From NCBI GenBank assembly GCA_948567375.1, contig OX419755.1:38507001-38571000 (forward strand): DNA of 64,000 bases, given 5' to 3'. Below are positions 35,506 through 48,837 of the stretch, piece by piece (within the stretch, counting starts at the first letter, position 1; the number at the start of each line of letters is the position of its first letter). The DNA is from Lunularia cruciata (Eukaryota > Streptophyta > Marchantiopsida > Lunulariales > Lunulariaceae). The notes beneath the pieces were generated by a model. It saw only the letters and a program-made list of their open reading frames with translations, was not told where the DNA came from and ran no database searches. The position numbers were made by a program, and so were the translations under genes.

Positions 35506-36312
35506 TTGTGGGATATGGATGAGGTTTAAGAGGCATCCATAGGTCCAAAGTGTTACTCTGGTACAATAGGTACCATTGAGTTGGATGATTTCATCCAAGA
35601 GTTTGATAATTGGTATGATTTGTAGCAGATGCGGAAGCCAACTTTGTTCATACCCTTCCTGGCATGGAAGAGGTTATTTAAGCATTTGGAGGGTCCACCA
35701 ATGGACAACTACCATGAGTTCAAGAGAGCTCACTTGGAGGAGATTGAGCTATGGAAATAGTATCGGTCTCCAAACTATGTCTCCATCACTTCAAGCTCAA
35801 TTTCTAAGGGTCGGCTACTAAGATCGGCTCTACCCAAGAGTTCTAGCTCTAGTAGCATTGGCGGGTCTCATGGAGATGGTGCTATTGTGAGTGGAGGTAC
35901 CTCTATAGGAGGTAGTTTTCTATCATTGTTTAACCCCATGGTGGAGTTCTTCCAATGTTTGAGGTAGAACTACCAAGGAGTGCGGACTAACAAGCTGAGG
36001 AGCTTGCAAGAGTTCCATCGGAAGGCTAGAGAGAGCCTACGTGAGGCATACACTCGCATGAGATGGCTGATCAGTTTTACTCATGGAGTTATTGAGGCCT
36101 AGGAAATCCAATTTTGGTATGAATTACTAGACAAGGCAATGTAGAGTTCTTACGTTGTTACAAGCTACTTCGCTTACTTTGGCATTGGTCTTTGGTTTGA
36201 CTGAGCATATTGAGCTCAACATGGTGGAGAAGAGAGTGGTGACATTTGGATTTGGCAAGGAGAACCCATCCACAACAATTACTTCTTCCAGAGTGTAGTA
36301 GAGTGCACCATA
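35506..36312 (+). pseudogene. Element B gag, first part
   Basis: The sequence aligns codon by codon with the E gag (IELDDFIQEFD, HLEGPPMD, YHEF.RAHLEEIELW, SLREAYTRM). In-frame TAG codons replace Gln codons near 35621 and 35758 and in the regions corresponding to LRQNYQG and EAQ. Compared with E, ~300 bp before this point is missing and replaced by a short tandem duplication of AGCTACATAGTCCGCAC. Confidence 0.75.
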
Positions 36313-39300
36313 TGTGATAACTCGGAAAATATCACTTTTGCGGTAATCAAGTAAGTAAAGTTTATTCCCGTTGAGATACGATTCAGAATTGGTCAAATAC
36401 AAAGTCAAATAGTAACATGTAGTTCTTCTTGGTCGCATCTTTAATCTCTCAAGTAGAAACTACACCCAGAAGAGAGTAACAAGCTCACAATCTTGACAAC
36501 TTGTCACGAATACACACACCCATAATCACAACATAACAAATTTTGTCCAAATAAATCTTGATTGTGATGATTCAGATTCTCCTGAAGACGACACTTCATT
36601 GCGAAAAAAACTTTGCCTCAGAATTGTGTTCCACCCCTCCATTGAAGGCACAACTTCCTTGATCAAAATTGCTTCACATCAACTCAATGCTGCACTCACA
36701 AATGCAGCATACTACCGACACTACAATTCCTCTCTAATCTGTCAAGACATTGCTCCAATTGCACTTCACTCAAGATCAAACACACAAAATGAAGATCAAG
36801 GCTATGGAATCCAACACCCAACATGCACATTGACTTGCACTTTGAAATTCTCCACACACTCACAAACCCATATGTAGAGTTGATACTCAGAATTAAGCTC
36901 AAGCGATGAGCACTGAAATCAGCACTTCACTTTATCTATCTCCAGAAATTGTGAATATTGAACAACATAAGACTGCGAATGCCACCTTTAAATAGTGAAG
37001 CAATTGACAGTTGCTAACAACTATACCATTCCCTAACAACTCTTCCTACTTGCAAATCCAAAATAACAATGCACCTCTTCATATCTGCCTCTTCAAATCT
37101 CAATCTCTTTCTACTCCGATCCAATGTCAATCTCCTTATTGGCTTTCAAACCCAATGATCTTCCTACTACTTCTCCTTCTTTGGGTATATCTGATTCTAC
37201 TAAATCCTTCACTATTTCTACTACTTCTTCACTAGGAACTACAATTGAGGTCATGGGTAACCTTTCTAACTCTCTATCTCTTGAACCACTCTTCTCTAAT
37301 GTCTCAAAGAACAAGTCCAAAGACACCTGAATTCCTACTTCTACAACATCTGACTTTTTCTCCTTTGTCACACTACCCCTAATTCTCTCTAACTTTGAAT
37401 TCACTAAATCTAATTTGAGACTGACATTGTCTCCTACTTCTAACATCTTCTTATCTACTCACTCTCTCAATCGGATTAGTAGAGTGTTCATATCGACATC
37501 TTTGGCTTTCCTCTTCCAAGTTTCTTGCACAAGCAACTTGAACTCGTGTAGTCTTGCTTCTTCCAATCTTCCTTCAGCCTCAATGCACAACATAGCTCTC
37601 AATTTTCCCACCACTTCTCCTACTGATTCCAATTTATACCCTCAAGATTGCTCTAACTTCAACTCCTCCCGATACATCTTCAACTCATCTTTGTACTCAA
37701 CAGCGAGCATCTTCTTCTCCTCTACATACTGAGAACTCTGTAACTTAGCACTTCATGCAAACTCTCTCAATCTTTCTTCTTCTTGATGTTTGACTGCCAA
37801 CTCTCTCTGCCATGGTTGATCCTTCCTGGCTGCACTCTTCCTCAAGCTTTCTAACTCCTGCTCCATCACTGCTGCCATCACTTTTACATGAATACTCTCG
37901 ATGCGCACTTCATTGACCTCCTCTTTCATCTTGGTCAACAACATCATCTGCTCCTTCAACTCTTTGGCTTGCCGCTGCATTTCTCTCCCTCTTGATTCAA
38001 AACTCTCTTGCAACTTCTTGAAAGTCTTCTTCCTCAAGATTGTATCCACCCGAAGCTCTTCAACTTCCTAGTCTCTTTGGGTTACACGCTCTTGCAGTCC
38101 CTTCACTTCAGTCAGCAGATACTTCACCACCTGCAACTCATTTGTCACCTTCATATGATCTTGTGGGATTACATTCTGGTGCTCTTTCAACAATCCCAAC
38201 AATGGAGTTATAACATGCAATAGGTACTATATTCCTCCAAATTTCTCTTTGTCTTCAGCCCCATCTTTGTACTTTGTCTTTTCCGCTGGCTCTTTCTTCC
38301 AAAGTCTCAATCTTCTTACTTTTAGTGATATTTCTGAGCTTCCTTCTTCCTTACCTGCTGAACTTGGGCCTATAGGGTACTCCTATTTTTGCTCAGCCCC
38401 CTTCTCTTCCATGACCAGGGCTACACAATGATTTGCATTTCCACGTATACTGTCAATCATCGCATGAAACGCTTCATCTTCTTCTGCTTCAGCAAATTGT
38501 TGAACTTCGTCTTCACCCTCACTCTCACTTCCGGATTCCCCATTTTGTAATGTGGGTTTTGCTTCTTCTGAGTCTTCTTCTCTAGACTCTATCTCCTCTT
38601 TAGACTCAGTTTCTGAAGGTTCTTCTTTCACCTCCTTCTTACCCCGCAGAACGAGTCTTTGGGTCTTTCTTTGTGTTGGAGTCAACTCTGCTTCTTTGGG
38701 TTTATTTTGCTTCTTTGTCTTTGGGCTTATGACTTCTTCCATCTCCCATTGTCCCATTCTCAAGAAGTGATTATCATTGGCTCACAGGTGTGCCATGTAT
38801 TGTTGTTCTTCTTCATCTGCTTCCCGTCTCAAATTAGGATGAAAATGTGACACCATGCAACGCCTCTCCTCCACTGTCAGCAAATTCAACCCAAAGTAGA
38901 AATGTGCTACAAACCATGCAAAATAATGTGGAGGAAAATTTTTCCTCCAATTGACAACTATCTACCTTGTTCGCTGGTGAAAACACTTTGCCCAATCCAC
39001 CTTCACTCCTACAAACATCTAGTGAAAAAAGACCGCTTGCTGCATGTTCACGTAAGTCGTTGGTTCTGGTTTGAACATTGCCATTATTGTCCCCACAATG
39101 CTTTGTTTAATCAGGTCCTGATAGGACTCCACCTTGTAACCATTCATTGTACACGGAGCAAAGAACAAATTTTGTATGTCTGTAGTCTCCTCTGCAGCAT
39201 CGCACTTTTGATAGAAGGTGATCCCCGTTGGTTCTCTTGCTTCCTTCCCCAACACTAACCTCCAATCCAACTCAGTCCATCAAGCTGGATTTCCTCTCTT

Positions 39301-40054
39301 CCCCTCAACTTCAAGAGCTTCCTCACAATTACTGGCAACTATCTCTGCCATGACTCTTGGGAAATTGAAATTGAAGTTCCACACTAAAAAAGTAATACAA
39401 AGTCTATTCAAGACCTCGATCCTTGCTACAACATCCAACATTTGAATTGTGAAACTTCATACTACAAGGGTGTTCTTGACCTTCTTCACCATGATCTGCT
39501 CTCTTGTTCTTCGGCAATGGAAGACTATTCCTTCTCTTGGACGAGACACTCTAACCCCTTCTAGATAACGGAAAATTTCACTCTCAATTGGCTTCTTGAC
39601 ACGCATTACTACAAGACAACTACTCTGAGGAACAAGAAATCTACTTGACATATTCAACTTTCCCTTGTGCAATTGCAATTTTATATTACCCCAAATTGTA
39701 GTCATTCTTCAGTCAATTTCAATATCGACTCTCCCTTCTTCTACATGTTGATGTCCCATCATTGTCAAGACATGCTTCTTCTGCCTCTGCCATTTCTTGA
39801 AGTGTACTTTCTTACCACGTAGAAAGGTTGTTAGATGGTCTTTGTATCGGCCTATGCTGCCCAATCTAAAGACGATGGTCTTTGGACTTGTTCCTTTATA
39901 CTCCCCTTCTGAGTACTTCCGTTCTTTGACCCAAAGTCAACTTCTTCAGATTCCATCCGAAGACACTCCCATCCATTCTTTTCTTTGTAATTCTGCTTTC
40001 TTGCTTACTTCTTCTCCAAACACTAACAAAACAAAAAACCAAAAAATGTAGGCA
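36313..40054 (-). mobile_element. Unclassified 3.7-kb insertion with a coiled-coil coding remnant
   Basis: The insertion is bounded by the perfect 5-bp duplication CCATA (36308-36312 and 40055-40059). Its ends read TG...CA, yet I see no long terminal repeats. The minus strand carries a decayed ORF series (about 39705-39457, 39270-39019, 38763-38383, 38049-37753, 37446-37111). It has no match I recognise: an N-terminal globular part, an acidic Glu/Ser-rich stretch, then long heptad-like coiled-coil segments rich in Glu, Lys, Arg and Leu. The pieces seem to belong to one former protein. It may be a non-autonomous retroelement or a retrocopied gene. Confidence 0.6.
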
Positions 40055-40059
40055 CCATA

Positions 40060-41119
<1,060 letters not shown>

Positions 41120-42003
41120 TGTAACACCCATTTGTGCATGTGTGTGGTATTATGATATTTAGCTTGGTATCATAAATACTTGAGAGATATTATTTATATA
41201 GAAATAAAGGATGGTTCTACATTAGTCATGATTAGCTAAAATTAGTCATAGCTAAGATAGTGGGGACCTTAATCTAGAGGAAGTGGAAAGGATGAGCACC
41301 ACTATTTTGGATTCTAGTGTGTTGACTTAGTATTATTCATAGGTGCTTGACTTTGAGGAAAAAGTTGAGAACTCCTAGCCTCGCAAGCCTTTTTGTTTTG
41401 GATTCTTCTATAGTCCAAGGATAGCTTATCTGAAGGAATCTTTGACTTAGTGGTTGGGTCAAGATAAGATCACATGCTTACTGGAATATGCTCATGTGGA
41501 TAGATATTCTTTTATACTTTTTGACTTTACTTGATTTTTAGCCTAGTAACTTGAGTTACTCCAATAATGAGTAACTTTGGTACGTAGTTATTTCACGGGT
41601 ATATAAACTAGGGGTGAAGAGGTACTCATCATCCTTTCATTTGCAATTATCTCTCTCTCATTGAGTTCTTTAGTGAACAATGTCTTGAGTCTTGGAGGAG
41701 TATGATGGAGTTGGAGTTCCTTGCCTTCTTAGTCCATGGTGCGCTACCATAATAGCCATCATAGGTTCATACTGAGTGAGAGACAAACCGGCTCACATTT
41801 TTAGTTCCATTGCCAGGACCTCTCTAGAAGGTAAGATAATGTTTCGTGTACAATTCTATATTAGACAAAAGGAGTCTATGAGAGCTCACTTGGAGAGAAC
41901 ATTAGGGGAGGAGAAGGCTAAACTTATGTTAGAGAACTTGGACCCATTTTTATACCATTTAGTTCATTATGAGGTCTTTGAGGTGATTTTGTACATCTTG
42001 TAC
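41120..42003 (+). mobile_element. Element C: 5' LTR and leader of a gypsy element, cut by element D
   Basis: The LTR (41120-41797) starts TGTAACACC and ends GGCTCACA. It is followed by a primer-binding site and ~200 bp of leader that closely matches the leader of element D (63631-63842, reverse strand). D is inserted at 42004. C itself was inserted into B after GATC, and its remainder must lie beyond the window. Confidence 0.85.
41802..41819 (+). other. Element C primer-binding site (tRNA-Glu type)
   Basis: TAGTTCCATTGCCAGGAC matches the expected complement of the tRNA-Glu 3' end (TGGTTCCGTTGCCGGGAC) with three differences. All three are G-to-A changes, consistent with deamination on the other strand. 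Confidence 0.65.
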
Positions 42004-42695
42004 TGTGAGCCGGCCTGTTTCTCACTCAGGATGAACCTCTGATGGCTATTATGGTAGCGCACCATGGACTAAGAAGGCAAAGAACCCAAACTCCATCATA
42101 CTCCTCCAAGGCTAACACTCCAAGACTCAAGACATTGCTCATTAGAGAACTCAATGAGAGAGAGATAGTTGCAAATGAAAGGATGATGAGTACCTCCTCA
42201 CCCCTTGTTTATATACTTGTGAAATAGTTACGTACCAAAGTTACTAATTACCGTAGTAACTCAAGTTACTAGACTAAAAGTCAAGTAAAGTCAAAAAGTA
42301 GAAAGGAATATCCATTCACATGGGTATATTCCCCTAAGCATGTGGTCTTATCTTGACCCAACCACTAAGTCAAGGATTCCTTCACATGGGCTATCCTTGG
42401 ACTAAAGAAGAATCCAAAACAAAAAGGCTTGCGGGCCCAAGAGTTCTCAACTCTTTCCTCAAAGCCAAACACCTAGGAATAATACCAAGTCAACACACTA
42501 AAATCCAAAATAGTGGTGCTCATCTTTTCTACTTCCTCTAAAGTAAGGTCCCCTCTATCCTAACTATGACTAACTTGAGCTAACCATGACTAATATAGAA
42601 CCATCCTTTATCTCTATATAAATAATATCTCTTAAGTACTTGTAATACCAAGCTAAATATCACAATACCACACACATGCACAAATGGGTGTTACA
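42004..42695 (-). repeat. Element D 3' LTR (692 bp)
   Basis: On the plus strand it runs TGTGAGCC...GTGTTACA, the reverse complement of the 692-bp solo LTR at 48838-49529 and nearly identical to it. A GTAC tetramer (42000-42003) immediately precedes it. Confidence 0.93.
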
Positions 42696-42712
42696 TTTAC
42701 CCCCGGACTAAG
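42696..42712 (-). other. Element D polypurine tract
   Basis: Read on the minus strand this is CTTAGTCCGGGGGTAAA, directly before the 3' LTR. It is the expected place and composition for the plus-strand DNA primer. Confidence 0.65.
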
Positions 42713-42743
42713 TTTTCACTTTGTCCTTAAAGTGAAAGTCTCT

Positions 42744-45659
42744 CTACCTTCTATGGTACATCTTCAACTTATCATGGTTAATCCTATCAAAGTGTCTTCC
42801 TCCCAACTCCTTGAGATCATAGGTGTAATTGCACCACACCTTCTCCACTATGAAAGGTCCAAAGTACTTAGGCAAAAACTTCTTTTGCACTCTCTTGAAT
42901 TGAATGGAATCAAACAACATTACCCAATCACCTTCTTTGAAAGGCTCCACCTTCTTCTTGCCTTGCCTCTTGTTATAGCTCTCCTTTTGTTTTCTTTGGG
43001 CTTGCTCCACTCAAACCATAGCAACTGCTCTTGCCTCTTCCAACTCCATGAGTTGTTCCTTCCTTGACTTCTCTGCATCACCTTCTTGTGCTTTCTTCAG
43101 TCTCCTATGAATGCTTTGGAAGGTAGGAAGATCAAAGTGAATAGGTAAGGTAGACTCAATACCATACACCAATTGAAATGTAGAATATCTGGTGGAAGTC
43201 TTCATGGTTGTCCCATACTCCCACAAAACTGCATGAATCCTCTTGTCCCAATGATGTTTAGCCCCCTCCATTTCTGCATCTTTGGCCAACATCATGCACA
43301 AGGTCTGGTTGGTTCTCTCTGCCAAGCCATTGGAATTTGGCTTATAGGATGTAGTTACTCTATGTGTGATAGAGAAATGTCATAGCATGGCTGTAGTAAT
43401 GCTTCCTGTAAACTCTCCTCCTCTATCAGAAACCAACTCCAAAGGGCATCCAAACCTAGTGATAATGCGTTCATAAAGAAATCTACCCACTTCATCTTCA
43501 TTCTTGTCCCTCAATGGTCTAGCCTCAACCCACTTGGTAAGGTAATCAGTAACTACCACAATGTACCGATTGTTCCTTGGGGTTCTATTGAGAGGACCTA
43601 CAAAATCAATTCCCCACTTCTCAAAAGGTCCTAGCAATGGAATTGATCTAAGTGGTGGAGTGGATGTAGAATTTCTAGCAAAAGCTTGAAAAACATGACA
43701 AGTTTTGCAATAATCAAGATAATTCTTGAAAATCCCTCTCCAATGGTAACCTGCATCTAGAATCTTGAAAGCAGTCACCTTTCCTGCAAAGTGTCCTCCA
43801 CATACTAAACCTTCATGAAACTCCTTTATGAGTAGGATAGACTCTTCCTTACCCACTGCCCTTCAAAGTAGACCATCTGCTCCTTGGTGAAAAAGAATAT
43901 CCTCCACCATTGTGTAAGATCTAGATCTTGCTGCAAGGGCCTTCCTCTCCCTAGCATGCATCCCTTCTGGATAGTTACCTCTTGTCACAAAATCCACAAT
44001 CTCCTTGTACTCCATTGGAACCTCTTGAGTGATTGAGATTGTCATGAGCTCCTCATCTGGGAAGGAATCATCCATTGGCTCATTTCCATCATGATCATAG
44101 GCTCTAGATAACAAATCAGCATTTGCATGTTTCTTTCTTGGCCTATCCTCAATAGTGCAGTCATACTCAGACAAGAGTATCATCCACCTTGCTAGTCTCC
44201 CTTCAAAATTAGGCTTGTTGAAGATGTACTTCAAAGCCTTGTGATCCGTGACAATGGTGGCTTTCCCTCCAATCAAGTAGTGTCTAAACTTCTTGAGACC
44301 AATGATCACTGCCAACCCTTCTCTCTCCGTGACAGAGTAGTTCTTCTCTGCTGAAACCATCTGCCTACTAGCATAAGCTATTGGATGATCATGCCCATCT
44401 TGGTCTAATTGACTAAGAGTGCATCCTATAGCTACATTAGAAGCATTAGTGTAGAGGATGAAAGGCTTACTCCAATCAGGTTTAGCAAGAATTGGAGTTA
44501 CAACAAGGGATTGCTTGAGCTCCTCAAAAGCTTTGAGAGCCTCCTTGTCTTCCAAAATCACCATGTAATCTACACTCTTCTTCATGTAGATGGTCAATGC
44601 ATAAGCCTTGTTAGAAAATGAGAAGATGAACTTCCTATAGTACCCAACCATCCCCAAGAATTGGCGTAACTTTGTCAAGCTTGAAGGGAATGGAAGGTTT
44701 GAGATTTTCCTCACCTTCTCAGGATCAACTGCTATTCCATCCTTGGAGATGATGTGCCCCAAAAGTAGACCTTTTTCACATCCAAAAATGCACTTCTCTG
44801 GGTTGAGAGATGCATTTGCCTCATCCAAGCATTGAAAGTCTTTGATTAGGTGTTCAAAGTGCTCCTCCTTGCTCCCACAGACACAAAAGTCATCAATGAA
44901 GTCTCTCACAAATTTCCCAATGAAAGTATCAAATACCTTGTTCATGAACTGTTGGAATGTGGCTGGAGCATTGCAAAGCCTAAAAGGCATGACCTTGAAA
45001 GCGTAAGTTCCCCAAGGTGTGGTGAACGTGGTGAGTTGTTGATGCTCTGGTGCAATCTTGATTTGGTTGTATCCACTATAAACATCTCCAAAACTGTACC
45101 TCTCATGACCTGCAACCTCCTCCAAGATCTCATCAATGAATGGCAATGGGTAGTAGTCCTTCTTGGTAACAACATTAAGTTTCTTGTAATCCACACATAC
45201 CCGAAGCTTGCCATTCTTTTTCTTCACAATGACAATTGGAGACACCCATTCTGAATTCTCCACCTCAAAGATAAATCCAGCCTCCTTGAGCTTATCAATC
45301 TCCTCCTTCACAACCAAAGATATTGGTGGGCTAATGCGATGTTGCTTTTGGCGGATTGGTCTTGCATGTGACTCCACCTCTATCTTGTGCTCATCCAAGG
45401 TGACTTCCTTCAAATCCTTGTAACTAAAAGCAAACACATGGATGAACTTGCGGAAAATCTCCTCAAATTTCACCTTCTCCTCCTTGGTAACATTTGGGCC
45501 ATACTTGAGGGTAGCTAACCTTCTCTCTACCTCCTCAAGTGTCAATGGTGATTTGTCTGGGTCCTTCAAAACCTCTGGCTTAGGTGCAAAATCCATAGCA
45601 CACAAGAGATATACATCTGAATTAGATTCAGATTCATCCTCCTCCGTGGAAGTCTCCTC
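42744..45659 (-). pseudogene. Element D pol: reverse transcriptase, RNase H, integrase
   Basis: The whole stretch lies in one frame, broken only by three TGA codons (43863-43865, 43380-43382 and 43011-43013 on the plus scale). Reverse transcriptase shows RVCVDYKKLN, GYNQIKIAPE, and DFIDDF as its YxDD box. RNase H has YTNASN where an Asp is expected, plus VTDHKALKY. Integrase has an HHCC-like region (CKTCH), core Asp residues in WGIDFVGP and VSDRGGEF, and the Glu in GLAERTNQTL. The C-terminal part has a GPF-type motif (KYFGPF) and no chromodomain that I can see. The 45659 end is where element E split the gene. Confidence 0.92.
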
Positions 45660-46998
45660 TGTCACGCCATTTGTAGTTCCGTATCTAGCTGCTCGGACAC
45701 TGGAGTTCTAGTGATAGTAGTTAGAGTTATTTCAGCAATTTCTCAAGGACTACTTTTTGACAGTCTGATTTGGTGTTCGGGGTACTGACTTCATGGTGGG
45801 GCCCACCGTCACTTTGCACCATTCGCACCGTCGAGTGTGTCGTCAGCAAGACCGTTAGGGTTCCAGTGCTAGCTCGAGTCCAGGGGGGTATAGTTTCGAA
45901 GTGAGCTCCAGAGAGCTCACTTCTCTGATGTTGAGCCTTTGAGTTCTTGGCTATGGTGGACAGAGGCCGGCGAGCGTCACCTGGATTCTCTATGCTTGAG
46001 TAGGTGTGGCTTGACTGTAATCAGTGCCCAGTTGTTGGCAGTTTATAGAGTGACAGATCAAGTACTGATCTGAGTTGAGTTGAAAGTGTTAAGCAATCTG
46101 ATTACATCATAGAAATGAAGTCAGGGGGAAATCGGGTGCAAGAACGTTGAGTGTTGGTGGTATCTCCAAGCTCGGTGGATCGTGGTAGCTCAATTCAAGT
46201 TCTGTGTTTCCCTAGTGTGCAGAAGCTCGTTCAAGTGATTCAGATTTGGCAGTTAGGCGGACGGTGTGCGGAAGCGCTGGCCAAATTTCGAGCAAAGAAG
46301 GAGTAATTTTCGAGCAGTGTTGTGATTTTGAGCTCAAGAGGTGAAGGCAGGACCAATCTGCTGCAAGTTGGGCTCAAAAAGTGAAAGTGGAGTTGAGAAG
46401 CTCTTCTCATGAAATTGTGATTTGGAAAAACCCATTTTGTCAATTTGGCTCGAGTGGAAATTTACTGGGGGATTTGGCGGACATCCATCTTTAGGGTTTA
46501 CGTCAGATTTTATGTTAGATTTTGGGCCAGATTTGGAGGAGTTTCGCTAGTTTGGAGGACTTTCGCAGATTTGGAGAAGTTTCGCCAATTTTGGAAGAGG
46601 TTTCAAAGTGGCAACAAGAAAGGCCTCATTTGGCTGAATTTCCGCGTTTTGAGGTTTTGAGGCTTTGAGGCATAGGGCTGTGGGCTATGAGAGGCTACGA
46701 AGGCCTAGAAGGGCCAAAAAGCCAGCTTGCTGGCATGAGGCTAGCTAGTTTAGAGTAGATCTTGGTCATTGGTTGGCAAAATCTGCCTTTCTTGCTAGAT
46801 TATGCGCAACAAGGTTTGACCCCTAGATCTCTTGTTCCTAGACTGGTGCCCTAGCCAATTGGTCCACCCTCACTTGTTGTCCTAGTGACTGCGCCACTGT
46901 TATCTATACACATGTAGCTTTGACTAGGAGAGGCAGTTTGATCCCATTCTTGGTGATCTTGGTAGCTTAGGACTTAGATCCAAATTGCTCTTATGTCA
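45660..46998 (+). repeat. Element E 5' LTR
   Basis: It begins TGTCACGCC. Its first ~440 bp recur at 59748-60185, and most of the rest is shared with element B. The 3' limit is inferred from the primer-binding site at 47008. It contains a ~345-bp insertion absent from B. Confidence 0.7.
46590..46935 (-). mobile_element. tRNA-derived SINE-like insertion in the E 5' LTR
   Basis: Element B lacks this segment. On the minus strand, TGGACCAATTGGCTAGGGCACC (reverse of 46846-46867) resembles a tRNA D-arm/box A. It is followed by an anticodon-arm-like stretch and GGGGTCAAACC (46813-46823), resembling box B. The remainder is a non-tRNA body with GGCCTT-type repeats. The exact ends and target duplication are unresolved. 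Confidence 0.5.
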
Positions 46999-47007
46999 AA
47001 TGCCAAA

Positions 47008-47023
47008 TGGTGGCAGAGTCAGT
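47008..47023 (+). other. Element E primer-binding-site candidate
   Basis: TGGTGGCAGAGTCAGT lies just after the inferred LTR end and is conserved in B. It matches the initiator tRNA-Met complement at 12 of 16 bases. Confidence 0.5.
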
Positions 47024-47321
47024 CCCGTGTTGTGTTATGAGATGGAGGGTTTTTGTTTAGATTTCTTGTGATTGGATCCCTTCCATTCTCTACTTCCTAT
47101 TTATGCACCATGTTTGTATGAGGTGCCTTGACTTTTGAGCGTTGGTGCTCTGGTGTGCTCTCGATGGTGAGGCTGGAGTGATGACCAGTCAGACTACCTT
47201 TGTTTCTCTCCGGTGAGGCAGGAAGTGATGACTTGCAGACCGTGAGAGTGCGTGTTATGATGGCAGGTTACAGGTTGCCCTTCCCCTAGTGTAGTTATCT
47301 CGGTTAGAGTTACATTAGTGG

Positions 47322-48837
47322 GTGGTGTTTAGTTGGTGTTGGCACGTGGTGGTGTTGGCACTTGGTGGGGTACTTGTGGTTGCGACTTGCGGTTGCAGTT
47401 GGTGGTTCAAGTTTGGTGGTTTCGAGTCGAGTGGTTACTTTGTCACGACGGAGTTCTTTGGAGATTCCAGAGGAGTTAGCCCTGCAGTACATAGTGGGTT
47501 TACTCAGAGTGGTGCTTGGTATCAGCCTGTATCTCAGGTCCCAGTGAGGGAGGAGATTGACTTTGAGTTGGAGTTCGACACAAGAGTTGATTCAGTTGAG
47601 AGTGCACTTGGTGTGTCCGCACCGTTGTTGTGGGACATGGACGAGATTTATGGGGCCTCCAAAGGCCCTAGGCGTTACTCTGGTACAGTGGGTACTATTG
47701 AGTTGGATGACTTCATCCAGGAGTTTGATAGTTGGTGTGATCTGCAGCAGATGCGGAACCCGACTTTGTTCACACCCTTCATGGCATGGAAGGGGTTGTT
47801 CCAGCATCTGGAGGGTCCGCCAATGGATGACTACCATGAGTTCAGGAGAGCTCATTTGGAGGAGATTGAGTTATGGAGACAATATCGGTCTCCACACTTT
47901 GTCTCCATTACTTCAGGCTTGGTGGCCAGGAGTAGATCGGCTGTACCTACGAGTTCTAGCTCGAGTAGTGTTGGTGGAGCTAGTGGAGGGGCACTAGCTG
48001 GAGATAGTGCTACTACAAGTGGAGGTACCGCTGCAAGAGGTGGTGTGGTACCGAGGTTTAACCCCATGGTTGAGTTCTTCCTATGTTTGAGGCAGAACTA
48101 CCAGGGAGTGCGGACTGACAAGCTAAGGAGCTTGCAAGAGTTCCAGCGGAAGGCTGGAGAGAGCCTACGCGAGGCATATACTCACATGAGGCGGCTGATC
48201 AGTTTCACTCAGGGAGTTATTGAGGCCCAGGCAGTCCAGTTTTGGCATGGAATACTGGACAGGGAGTTGCGACGTAGAGTTCGTGATGCTACGTTGCTGC
48301 AGGCTACTTCACCCACTTTGGCAGTAGTCTTTGCTTTGGCTGAGCGTATTGAGCTCAACATGGTGGAGGAGAGAGTGGTGACATCTGGATTTGGTAGGGA
48401 GACCTCATCCACGGCTGTGACTTCTTCTAGAGTACAGCAGAGTGCACCACGCCCAATTGGTTTTTGAGGATTGGGTGGACAGCCCAGATCCTATAGAGCG
48501 AGTGGAGGGCCTAGTGGAGTTAGACCCTTACCCTCATTTTTGGGTCAGTAGCAACCAATGAGTGGTGGTGTTGCTTGTTGGACTTGTGGTGGACCTCACC
48601 ATAGGAGAGAGTGTACTCAGGGCAGCGGACCTGATACCTCTGGTGCATCACAGCCAGCACAGAGGCAGTGTGAGCACTGCCACAGATTTGGTCACACTAG
48701 TGACCGGTGTTTTGACCTACACCCGGAGTTACGGAGTGGTAGGGCTGCTATGGCAGGTAGTAGAGGAGCTCTAGTTCATGGAGGACGAGGTGGTAGAGGT
48801 GGTGGTAGAGGATCTACACCTAGTAGGGGTGCAGTAC
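47322..48837 (+). pseudogene. Element E gag with two CCHC zinc knuckles
   Basis: This is structural capsid/nucleocapsid coding sequence. The capsid part (about 47620-48400) includes IELDDFIQEFD, PFMAWKGLFQHL, SLREAYTHMRR and a QFWHGILD...LRRRV tract. Two knuckles follow: CWTCGGPHHRREC and CEHCHRFGHTSDRC. Then comes a Gly/Arg-rich stretch (GGRGGRGGGRG) that may bind RNA. It is in one frame throughout, with a TGA at 48465 and a TAG at 48549. The start codon is uncertain because the first ~100 codons have no counterpart in element B. The frame continues exactly after the solo LTR. Confidence 0.85.
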
